Positions 31,623-38,314 of a DNA stretch of 39,086 nucleotides are shown in pieces. Position numbers and translations under genes: made by a program. Location: contig JAZRDO010000021.1 of NCBI GenBank assembly GCA_045660325.1, forward strand, positions 1-39,086, read 5' to 3'. The notes under the pieces were generated by a model that had not been told where the DNA came from, did no database searches, and was given only the letters and a program-made list of their open reading frames with translations. Position 1 is the stretch's first letter, and every line of letters begins with the position of its first letter. This DNA comes from SVTX01 sp045660325 (lineage in GTDB: Bacteria > Bacillota > Clostridia > Oscillospirales > CAG-272).

Positions 31623-32528
31623 ATGAATAACGGAATCTTTATAGATATAATGGATAAAATAAACAACGTGGCAAAAAGCAAGGGCTACCAGAACGGTGTG
31701 GCGTGGGCTAACAAGGCAGTAGAATCCCAAATTATCAACAAATACGACGTTGCGGCATTTGACGGTTGTCACCACTTGAGAAACCTTATGGCTCACGGCT
31801 TTTCAAGAGATATCGTCATCTCCGATGAAACGATGAATATTGCAAAAACCTTTTACCGCTGTATAACCATGCCCGTGCCCCAGCCTCAGCCCGTCGTGCA
31901 AAGCAAGGTTCTCTCGGCAACCGCCCCCAAGCCCGATCCCGATGCGTTTGCTAAAAAGGGAGATTACGTGTTTTTCTTTGCAAACTATTCCCGCGAATAC
32001 GCCTACTATGCAGACGAGAATCAAAATAAAATATGGACATTTCCTTTTAGCCACTATTCAAGTGACCCCGCAAATTTCATTAATAGGCACATAAACGAAT
32101 TTAAGAGTGGAAGCTCAAAATTATATGTTATAAGACCTAAAACGCCAATAGATCCAAAAAAGTACAACAAAAAGAACGCCTATTGCGTTTCGTTGGAGCG
32201 TCAGGAGTTTCGCACAGACTCAAAGGGCAGGCAGTTTATATCGCTTCGCTTTAAATACGCTGACTACTATAACAGTGATTACAGAAAATCAGTATTTGAA
32301 AATATTGATTGCGAGGTTTATTACGCCAGACCTGAGTGCTTCTCAACGGAAAACCCCTGGCCCCTTCACGTAAGTGACGAATCATTCGATAAATATCTTA
32401 TACGAGAAAATTTATGGGAAGCTCCCACAAGATTTGACCCAAAGACGTATAAAAAATACTTTTTGCATAAATATATGGATTGGTTTGACGCTAACGGTCT
32501 GGATGCCAACGGTAACCTCCCGTTTTAA
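31623..32528 (+). CDS. HEPN-like N-terminus with unknown C-terminal domain
   Basis: In this 301-aa soluble protein, residues 1-95 are helical and contain FDGCHHLRNLMAHGFSRDI (about 46-64), where RNLMAH fits the R-x4-H signature of HEPN domains. A Pro-rich linker (about 83-110) leads to a C-terminal domain (about 113-290) rich in Tyr and Phe (GDYVFFFANYSREYAYY, FISLRFKYADYYNSDY), which I do not recognise. AAGGAG precedes the ATG. It resembles the gene at 10117 only in the motif and layout, not over its length. A nuclease role is possible but unproven. Confidence 0.65.
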   Translation: MNNGIFIDIMDKINNVAKSKGYQNGVAWANKAVESQIINKYDVAAFDGCHHLRNLMAHGFSRDIVISDETMNIAKTFYRCITMPVPQPQPVVQSKVLSATAPKPDPDAFAKKGDYVFFFANYSREYAYYADENQNKIWTFPFSHYSSDPANFINRHINEFKSGSSKLYVIRPKTPIDPKKYNKKNAYCVSLERQEFRTDSKGRQFISLRFKYADYYNSDYRKSVFENIDCEVYYARPECFSTENPWPLHVSDESFDKYLIRENLWEAPTRFDPKTYKKYFLHKYMDWFDANGLDANGNLPF

Positions 32529-32548
32529 GCAAAACGACAAAATAAAGG

Positions 32549-32585
32549 AAAAACGTATGCGTAAATTTATGCATACGTTTTTTGA
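32549..32585 (+). terminator. Terminator of the GNAT/HEPN-like unit
   Basis: AAAACGTATGC/GCATACGTTTT stem with an AT-rich loop and T6 tract. Confidence 0.85.
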
Positions 32586-32603
32586 TTTTTTTGAACAAAG
32601 CTA

Positions 32604-32632
32604 TTGAATTTTCAAAAATTTTTTGATAAAAT
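32604..32632 (+). promoter_or_regulatory. guaA promoter
   Basis: TTGAAT (32604-32609) and TAAAAT (32627-32632), 17 bp apart. The leader is short, with no purine riboswitch. Confidence 0.68.
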
Positions 32633-32672
32633 TATCTTAAATAAAAACCTACTAAAAGGAAGGTGCAAAAAT

Positions 32673-33656
32673 ATGGAGCTTTTAAACAAAAGACCCGACA
32701 CGATGGAAAGAATCACGACACCCGAGCTTGCACGCGCTTTTATTGACGAGCAGGTGGCACAGGTTCGCGCTCAGGTCGGCGACAAAAAGGTCTTGCTCGC
32801 TCTCTCCGGCGGTGTTGACTCCTCCGTTGTAGCGGCTCTGCTTATCAAGGCGATCGGACGCCAGCTCGTTTGCGTTCACGTAAACCACGGCCTTATGAGA
32901 AAGGGCGAGAGTGAGCAGGTTATTGAAATTTTCAAGAACGGTCTTGACGCTAACCTTATCTACGTTGACGCGACCGACAGATTTTTAAGCCTTCTTGAAG
33001 GTGTAACTGCCCCCGAGCAGAAAAGAAAAATAATCGGTGGCGAGTTTATTAAGGTGTTTGACGAGGAATCAAGCAAGCTTGAGGGCATTTCCTTCCTCGC
33101 TCAGGGTACTATCTACCCCGACATTCTTGAATCCGACGGCGTTAAGGCGCACCACAACGTAGGCGGTCTTCCCGAGGATATGGAAATGGAGCTCGTTGAG
33201 CCCGAACGCCTTCTTTATAAGGACGAGGTAAGAGTTGTTGGCGAAGCGCTCGGTCTCCCCCACGCGATGGTTTACCGTCAGCCCTTCCCCGGACCCGGTC
33301 TCGGTGTGCGTTGTCTTGGCGCAATCACACGCGACAGACTCCACGCGCTTCGTGAGGCGGACGCGATTCTCCGCGAGGAATTTGACAATTGCGGTCTTGC
33401 CGAGCACGTATGGCAGTACTTTATCGCAATTCCCGACGTAAAGAGCGTTGGCGTTCGCGACGGCAAGAGATACGAGGGTTGGCCCGCAATCATCCGCGCC
33501 GTAAACACAACGGATGCTATGAGTGCAACGATCGAGGAAATTCCCTACGCCGTTCTCCATAAGATCACAGACAGAATCACCCACGAGGTTGAAGGAATAA
33601 ACCGTGTTCTTTACGATTTGACGCCGAAGCCAATTGGTACAATTGAGTGGGAATAA
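32673..33656 (+). CDS. guaA: GMP synthase ATP-pyrophosphatase subunit (no glutaminase domain)
   Basis: The 327-aa protein covers only the C-terminal two thirds of a standard GMP synthase (about 510 aa). It has the PP-loop LSGGVDSS (44-51), the HHNVGGLPEDMEMELVEPERLLYKDEVR segment and the C-terminal dimerisation domain with PFPGPGLGVRCLGAI and the final KPIGTIEWE. It aminates XMP to GMP using ATP. The N-terminal glutamine amidotransferase is absent, so it must use free ammonia or a separate amidotransferase subunit, as in archaea; none is in the window. AAGGAAGG precedes the ATG at 32673. The element downstream starts at its 3' end. Confidence 0.9.
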   Translation: MELLNKRPDTMERITTPELARAFIDEQVAQVRAQVGDKKVLLALSGGVDSSVVAALLIKAIGRQLVCVHVNHGLMRKGESEQVIEIFKNGLDANLIYVDATDRFLSLLEGVTAPEQKRKIIGGEFIKVFDEESSKLEGISFLAQGTIYPDILESDGVKAHHNVGGLPEDMEMELVEPERLLYKDEVRVVGEALGLPHAMVYRQPFPGPGLGVRCLGAITRDRLHALREADAILREEFDNCGLAEHVWQYFIAIPDVKSVGVRDGKRYEGWPAIIRAVNTTDAMSATIEEIPYAVLHKITDRITHEVEGINRVLYDLTPKPIGTIEWE

Positions 33657-33660
33657 TACA

Positions 33661-33706
33661 CAAAACCCCGAAAACCTTGATTTCACAAGGGGTTTCGGGG
33701 TTTTTC
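33661..33706 (+). terminator. guaA terminator
   Basis: AAAACCCCGAAA/TTTCGGGGTTTT outer stem plus an inner CCTTG/CAAGG pairing and T-tract. Confidence 0.88.
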
Positions 33707-33714
33707 TAAGTTTG

Positions 33715-33736
33715 TTGACAACACTTTGACAACACT
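33715..33736. other. Tandem 11-bp repeats, candidate integrase arm sites (attL)
   Basis: TTGACAACACT occurs twice head to tail (33715-33725 and 33726-33736). Repeats of this kind flank attachment sites of Tn916-like elements and phages, where they bind the integrase arm domain. Its place just after guaA supports an element boundary here. The outer end of the element is beyond the window, so the core duplication cannot be read. Confidence 0.55.
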
Positions 33737-33849
33737 TTGTTTTTGTAGTATTGTTTTGGAACATTTGTTTAATGAATTTTAAAAGTCTTTATTACAGCAG
33801 CACAATTTAAAATTAACAATTTCTTGATATTTATTTTTATAATGGGTAT

Positions 33850-33878
33850 TGACATTTTTTAAAATATGTAGTATAATT
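33850..33878 (+). promoter_or_regulatory. Promoter of the L10-like leader and Panacea unit
   Basis: TTGACA (33849-33854) and TATAAT (33872-33877), 17 bp apart, both consensus. The coordinates are good to a base. Confidence 0.82.
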
Positions 33879-33887
33879 ATATATCTT

Positions 33888-33941
33888 AATAGCATTCGAC
33901 CGAAGACAACAGGTTGTTGAGTAAATCCTGTCGAGGTATTT
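33888..33941 (+). ncRNA. RNA resembling the ribosomal protein L10 leader
   Basis: The transcript begins with AGCATTCGACCGAAGACAAC, then AGG, a 13-nt loop, CCTGTCGAGGT. ACAGG (33909-33913) pairs with CCTGT (33927-33931). The GAAGACA...CGAGG elements flanking such a stem form the L10-binding kink-turn-like signature of the L10 leader (Rfam L10_leader family) of Firmicutes rplJL operons. In Bacillus subtilis L10(L12)4 binding there causes termination, and here too a terminator follows directly. No rplJ follows; instead a Panacea gene does. I match it from memory of the family. Confidence 0.68.
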
Positions 33942-33980
33942 ATAGCCTGCGTTTTCATGTAGCAGGCTATTTTTATTTAT
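33942..33980 (+). terminator. Terminator of the L10-like leader
   Basis: ATAGCCTGC (33942-33950) pairs with GCAGGCTAT (33962-33970), followed by TTTTATTTAT. ACAGG of the leader can also pair with CCTG in its 5' arm, a weak candidate antiterminator. A small hairpin TCTTCG/CGAAGA (33982-33999) follows. Confidence 0.82.
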
Positions 33981-34098
33981 ATCTTCGCAATTTCGAAGAC
34001 ATCAAAAGAAAGGAAAAATTTCAAAAAATCTCTGAATTTTCTATATATTTTTGGGAAAAGATTAATATACTTTACCACTATAGAAAATGGAGAAAAAG

Positions 34099-34590
34099 AT
34101 GGTAACAAAAATGTGCGTTGCAGCAGCAAATTACATTATCAAAAAAACAAATGAATATAACGAAACACAGGAGTACAATAAGCGAATTTCAATGACATGC
34201 AAAAGATTGCAAAAGTTGCTTTATTTTAGTGACATAGAGTTTATGAAAAATCATAGTGGCACCTCTATGTTTAAAGATGAATTTTATGCATGGCCCAGTG
34301 GTCCGGTTATACCGTCTGTGTACTATAAATTTATGAAATATCAAAATGGATACATGAATCCCGTAGGTGGAGAACATGAAAGTCTTACCGCAGACATGGA
34401 AAATGCGATCGATTCCATTTTAGCTCAAACCAATGGAATGGATACATTGGATTTGGTAGAAGCAGCTCATGATAAATGTGGACCATGGACCAAAGTGTAT
34501 AATCCAAATGATCCAGATCACAAGCAGATTATATCAAAAACGGATATATACAAATATTACGTTGATCGAAATATTTTTGGTGCTTTGTAA
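34099..34590 (+). CDS. Panacea-domain (DUF4065) protein, likely antitoxin
   Basis: The 163-aa protein has the DUF4065/Panacea core: RLQKLLYFSDIEFM (about 36-49), then FKDEFYAWPSGPVIPSVYYKFMKY (about 58-81). Panacea proteins such as SocA serve as antitoxins that pair with many unrelated toxins, often encoded in mobile elements. The ATG at 34099 has GGAG six bases upstream; the earlier ATG at 34087 is less likely. It lies 23 bp before a membrane protein gene, its probable partner. It sits behind an L10-like leader and terminator, so readthrough would set its level. Confidence 0.8.
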   Translation: MVTKMCVAAANYIIKKTNEYNETQEYNKRISMTCKRLQKLLYFSDIEFMKNHSGTSMFKDEFYAWPSGPVIPSVYYKFMKYQNGYMNPVGGEHESLTADMENAIDSILAQTNGMDTLDLVEAAHDKCGPWTKVYNPNDPDHKQIISKTDIYKYYVDRNIFGAL

Positions 34591-34613
34591 CAATTTAGAG
34601 AAGGTATTGAGAA

Positions 34614-35651
34614 ATGGACCGTGATATTAAAGCACTGAAAGCATATCTTGAAAATTTAAGAACAGATAAATTAAAAAGTTTTACATACGAAGAAACGATA
34701 ACGGTAGTTGAAAAATTAGAAGCTGTTTGTTTTGAAGATAGTTATTCGATCGAATCAATTGAATTTGCTGATACGTGTTTGGGACATGCAAGAGTCATTG
34801 ATGATAAAATCAAAAACGATAAATTTAGCAACAGTTCCCCAACCAGAGCACAAAAAAGCAGTCTTCAAACGAGAGTCACAACACTGATGCATAGCTTTGC
34901 TATTTCTATACACGTTAATCTTTTGGTGTTTGATCGCTCTGCGGACTTCGAGAATTTATTAGAAAAGCAACAGGTAGAATTTTTACACCAACTTGATACT
35001 CAAAATAAAGAAATCGAAACAAAACAGCAAGAGACCAAAGAGCTGATCAACAAGTCAAAAAATGAAATAGAGGAAAATATTCGTCAAGAAATCGATAAGC
35101 AAAGAGAACAAACTTCAGAATTAGAGCATACTACATTAACACATGTATTATCTCTTATGGGAATTTTCTCCGCCGTTATAACAATTATAATGTCTGTAGT
35201 TTTAACATCAACATCTTGGCTAAATAATGCGGATGGTCCTTCTGCTGTTTTGGCTTTTCTAATCCCTAATTTAGTTTCGCTTTTTGCTGTTGTGGTGCTC
35301 TTATCTTTTATATATTTGTACACCTATCGTAGCACAAAAAACGATTCTAATAATAGCGACAAACCCAAGCGTGTTATTGTGGCTTATGTTGCTATCGCGG
35401 CTGTATTATTAATAGCTGTACTTATAACTGCCATTATCCTCGCCAACACCTTAAAAAATAATAAGCCTCATTCGCAGTATGTCATATCTTCATCAGAATA
35501 TAAAGTAATTGAAAAAGATATTGCAGATGGCGAAAACACTCGATGTTTTGTTTTTGAGTTGGATGAAATAAGATATGAGTTTGAGTATGACGAATCATAC
35601 TTGCATGGAGATAATTTGTATTTTTGTAAAGAACACAATTCTCTTGAGTAA
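34614..35651 (+). CDS. Coiled-coil, three-TM membrane protein, probable toxin/effector
   Basis: The 345-aa protein has a helical N-terminus (1-115), a coiled coil of Gln/Glu/Lys (about 117-170, for example TQNKEIETKQQETKELINKS), three hydrophobic helices (about 178-198, 205-240 and 260-285) and a soluble tail (about 290-345). No enzymatic motif is seen. Its position directly after a Panacea gene follows the antitoxin-toxin order, and membrane-acting partners are known for this family. Base composition is AT-richer than the host genes. It may instead be an effector of a defence pair. Function is inferred from context. Confidence 0.6.
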   Translation: MDRDIKALKAYLENLRTDKLKSFTYEETITVVEKLEAVCFEDSYSIESIEFADTCLGHARVIDDKIKNDKFSNSSPTRAQKSSLQTRVTTLMHSFAISIHVNLLVFDRSADFENLLEKQQVEFLHQLDTQNKEIETKQQETKELINKSKNEIEENIRQEIDKQREQTSELEHTTLTHVLSLMGIFSAVITIIMSVVLTSTSWLNNADGPSAVLAFLIPNLVSLFAVVVLLSFIYLYTYRSTKNDSNNSDKPKRVIVAYVAIAAVLLIAVLITAIILANTLKNNKPHSQYVISSSEYKVIEKDIADGENTRCFVFELDEIRYEFEYDESYLHGDNLYFCKEHNSLE

Positions 35652-35710
35652 TTGAAAAAATCTCAATACTCAAAGCTTATTATTTTATATTCTTGTACCC
35701 TATATACAAA

Positions 35711-35745
35711 AATGCTCTGCCGTAAAAGGTAGAGCATTTTTGTTT
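35711..35745. terminator. Bidirectional terminator after the Panacea pair
   Basis: AAAATGCTCT/AGAGCATTTT stem with T-tracts on both strands separates this unit from the convergent MobC-like gene. Confidence 0.82.
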
Positions 35746-35746
35746 T

Positions 35747-36061
35747 TCATTCTGACAAATGAGCAATTAATTCAAGCAAGTATTTTAGGTTATCCAAAAC
35801 GTCGTTTGTTTGCTCAATTTTCTCGAGTCGTTTAAGTTCCTCGGTCAGTTCATTAAGATACTGACAAACATATTTTTGCACTCTTATGTTTGGACGAACA
35901 ATGACTTCTTCATCCAGCATCTTTTTAGTACAGTAGTCTTGCTTCGTCAATCCCGATGTAAGCACTCTCATATCAAGAGCATATGCTTCTTCGGGAGATA
36001 CACGAAAACCTATTGTAATGCTACGCCATCTTTGCTTGTTATCTCTATTCTTCGCTGACAT
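35747..36061 (-). CDS. MobC/RHH-like accessory protein of the element
   Basis: The 104-aa protein opens RWRSITIGFRVSPEEAYALD, a ribbon-helix-helix beginning, followed by a helical part with TKQDYC and a C-terminal coiled region (LNELTEELKRLEKIEQTND). This profile is shared by MobC-like mobilisation proteins and small ICE-encoded DNA-binding proteins. It overlaps the integrase end by 17 bp with GAGGAA before its ATG, so it is made with the integrase. Confidence 0.7.
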   Translation of the reverse strand: MSAKNRDNKQRWRSITIGFRVSPEEAYALDMRVLTSGLTKQDYCTKKMLDEEVIVRPNIRVQKYVCQYLNELTEELKRLEKIEQTNDVLDNLKYLLELIAHLSE

Positions 36062-37196
36062 TTCCTCTTTCCCCCATCATAAGTTTGTTAAGCTCGTTTG
36101 CGATCATTTCATCCTTGCTCTTGTATCTGTGCGTATAAATCATGGTTGTAGTAGGCTTTGCGTGACCTGCACGCTTGGCAATATCCATAACGGATGCACA
36201 TTGAACATCATTCATAATCATACTGATATGCGAATGCCTAAAGCCGTGAATGGTGATTTTCTCCAAGCCTACTTGTTTAGCACCCTCTTTCAGCCTTTTA
36301 TGCAACGTGGTTTTGGATGTAGGAAAGAGCTTGTCTGTTCCAGATAAACCATAAAGCGTTTCCATATACTCGGCTAATTCATCAACAAGATTTTGAGGAA
36401 TATGCACCGTTCTTTTACTGGTTACAGTTTTGGTCTTTCCGTCTTTGTGAACTTGTGTCTTGTAGCTTCTGGCGACTTTTAATGTACCTTCTTCAATGGA
36501 AACATCATCTTTGGTAAGACCGAGAAGCTCTCCCAAACGAAGTCCACTCCAGTACAACACCTCAAACGCATAGAAGAACATAGGCTTGTCTTGCATTACT
36601 TCGGAAAATCTTTGATATTCCTCAAGAGTCCAGATAGGCTGTTCTTCCTCTGGATTTTTCTTGCCCATTCTCTCCACTCTTAAAACTGGATTGAACGGCA
36701 AATTGTGAAATGTAACAGCATAGTTCAATATGGCGGACAACTGATTGCTAATGCTACGAAGATATGTAGGAGAATAGGGCTTTCCGTTTTTGCCAATCTC
36801 CGTCATCATTGTGTTTTGCCAATTTCGAACATCCTTTGCGGATATATCATAGACCTTCGTGTTTTTGAAATGAGGAAGGATTTTTGTTTCTATGATATGT
36901 GCTTTGGTTAGACACGTTGTTTCTTCTTTGCGAATTTTTGCGTCCTTCATATAAAGTTCTATAAGCTCTGCCATAGTGAGATTTTCGTCAAGCGTTTCCT
37001 TGTGTTCAAGCTGCTTGATAAGAGCTTGAAGGTCGTTTTTCATCCACGCTATCGCATCTTTCTGTTTGTCAAATCCACGCTTAGAAGTACGCTTTCTTTC
37101 GTGTGTATCGGGAGAAATATAGCTAAAATTAACTCTGTACTTTCCGTCGCTTGTTTTGCTGACGGAACTGCTATAAGATGTCTTTTTGTTACTCAT
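36045..37196 (-). CDS. int: Tyrosine recombinase integrase, Tn916 type
   Basis: The 383-aa integrase has an N-terminal arm-binding domain (about 10-60, GKYRVNFSYISPDTHERKR), a core-binding SAM-like domain (about 70-170) and the catalytic domain. The RKHRHY set is complete: Arg220 in SGLRLGELLG, Lys261, His317/Arg320 in HGFRHSH, His345 in AGHAKPTTTMIYTH and Tyr354. It would catalyse integration and excision at guaA. The ATG at 37196 has AAAGGA eight bases upstream; a TTG two codons earlier is less likely. The sequence appears intact. Confidence 0.93.
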   Translation of the reverse strand: MSNKKTSYSSSVSKTSDGKYRVNFSYISPDTHERKRTSKRGFDKQKDAIAWMKNDLQALIKQLEHKETLDENLTMAELIELYMKDAKIRKEETTCLTKAHIIETKILPHFKNTKVYDISAKDVRNWQNTMMTEIGKNGKPYSPTYLRSISNQLSAILNYAVTFHNLPFNPVLRVERMGKKNPEEEQPIWTLEEYQRFSEVMQDKPMFFYAFEVLYWSGLRLGELLGLTKDDVSIEEGTLKVARSYKTQVHKDGKTKTVTSKRTVHIPQNLVDELAEYMETLYGLSGTDKLFPTSKTTLHKRLKEGAKQVGLEKITIHGFRHSHISMIMNDVQCASVMDIAKRAGHAKPTTTMIYTHRYKSKDEMIANELNKLMMGERGNVSEE

Positions 37197-37225
37197 AATC
37201 AAAATCCTTTCTAAATTCTTTTGCC

Positions 37226-37750
37226 TTACCGATTGTCAATCACACAACCATAGGAAGTGTATATTAGGCTACTCTCGAGACGAATATCACGCCCATACGC
37301 TTCATAATCGAAGTATGTACGTATATGCTCTGGAATGTCGATACAACAACATTCGTCTGCATAGTAATAGCCTAAATCCTCGTCATCGTCCACGTTGGGA
37401 AGAAGCTCGAAGCTATCAAGCTCGTCTATCAGTTCCAGAAGCTCTGTAACGCCCCGACAGCTTGTATATTCAAGCACAGCCTCCAACTTGTCCGCATCAC
37501 TCTGGCACAAGTCCTCAAGGCGTTCTGCGAGCTTATTAAGTTCTACCAGACTTGAATACTCTCCAATGGAATTGCCGACACCGACAATCTCCGTTTCATA
37601 ATCGCTGATGAAAATTTCTTCATAATAATCATCAATACCGATTGCCTCAAGTACCTTTTGGAGAGCTTCTTCGTCAACTGGAAGTTGTACCCATTTGCCG
37701 ATTAAATAACCCTCAACGTACTTTCCTAAATTTGTGATGTAAATTTTCAC
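37226..37750 (-). CDS. ardA: Antirestriction protein ArdA
   Basis: The 174-aa acidic protein matches ArdA of Tn916 (Orf18): KIYITNLGKYVEGYLIGKWVQLP at the start, DYETEIVGVGNSIGEYSSLVELNKLA in the middle, DLGYYYADECCC near the end, and the closing YFDYEAYGRDIRLES...YGCVIDNR. ArdA is a DNA mimic that blocks type I restriction enzymes when an element enters a new host. The start is GTG (37750-37748), since the nearby ATG is out of frame. AAGGTAAGGA lies just upstream. Confidence 0.93.
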   Translation of the reverse strand: MKIYITNLGKYVEGYLIGKWVQLPVDEEALQKVLEAIGIDDYYEEIFISDYETEIVGVGNSIGEYSSLVELNKLAERLEDLCQSDADKLEAVLEYTSCRGVTELLELIDELDSFELLPNVDDDEDLGYYYADECCCIDIPEHIRTYFDYEAYGRDIRLESSLIYTSYGCVIDNR

Positions 37751-37818
37751 ATTCCTTACCTTTTTTGTTGATTAGTCTGACATTTAGAAAAAAGTAGACT
37801 ATAATGTATATAGACATA

Positions 37819-38004
37819 TCAACTTACCTTTCTATAAATTTTTTCATAAAGATATTCTTTATTGACCTTGCCCCGAACAACGAGATAGCCTTGAGCCGCA
37901 AGCTCGCCGTTCAATTTTTTGATTAACTTGTACGCATAGGGTATAGATACGTTCATCAGCGTACTTACATATTCTGCTCCAACAAAAATATTCTCTACTG
38001 GCAT
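37819..38004 (-). CDS. Excisionase-like small HTH protein
   Basis: The 61-aa protein has VGAEYVSTLMNVSIPYAYKLIKKLNGELAAQGYLVVRGKVNKEYL, the MerR-like helix-turn-helix layout of small DNA-binding proteins of Tn916-type elements, where they act as excisionases or control proteins. The ATG at 38004 has AAAGG upstream; the in-frame TTG nine bases earlier is rejected. A perfect palindrome lies 22 bp upstream. Confidence 0.72.
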   Translation of the reverse strand: MPVENIFVGAEYVSTLMNVSIPYAYKLIKKLNGELAAQGYLVVRGKVNKEYLYEKIYRKVS

Positions 38005-38025
38005 TATTCGCAACCTTTCTAATCA

Positions 38026-38041
38026 CGCATATATATGCGTA
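38026..38041. promoter_or_regulatory. Perfect 16-bp palindrome before the Xis-like gene
   Basis: ACGCATATATATGCGT reads the same on both strands and sits at the expected promoter region of the minus-strand gene at 38004. It may be the operator of a small regulator. Farther on, ATTGTAGTGC occurs twice (38097-38106 and 38213-38222). The rest of 38042-38269 shows no convincing gene. Confidence 0.5.
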
Positions 38042-38269
38042 ATATTTGTAATATTATTGTATAAATTTCATCTCGTGATTATCACTCGACACATATATTG
38101 TAGTGCCAGATTTTGTCGATGAACAGAAAATACGAAAATTTCCTTCATTAAATTATATGTCGGTAATTTTTGTCTACTTCTGCGACAACGCTACAACGGA
38201 GTGCTGTACTTTTATTGTAGTGCATAATTATGCCAATGATAAGAGAATGGCGAAATTTGTTAAGGCAAC

Positions 38270-38305
38270 AAAAAAGCACCTCTGCCCCAAAGGGTAGAAG
38301 TGCTA
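38270..38305 (-). terminator. Terminator of the second recombinase
   Basis: On the minus strand AGCAC-TCTACCC/GGGCAGA-GTGCT-type stem with a TTTG loop and a T6 tract follows the recombinase stop. Confidence 0.75.
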
Positions 38306-38314
38306 ACGTATGTA

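Noticed and set aside
38103..38297. 64-codon plus-strand ORF near the right end
   Set aside because: No ribosome binding site, runs into the terminator hairpin of the minus-strand recombinase, and shows no family resemblance.
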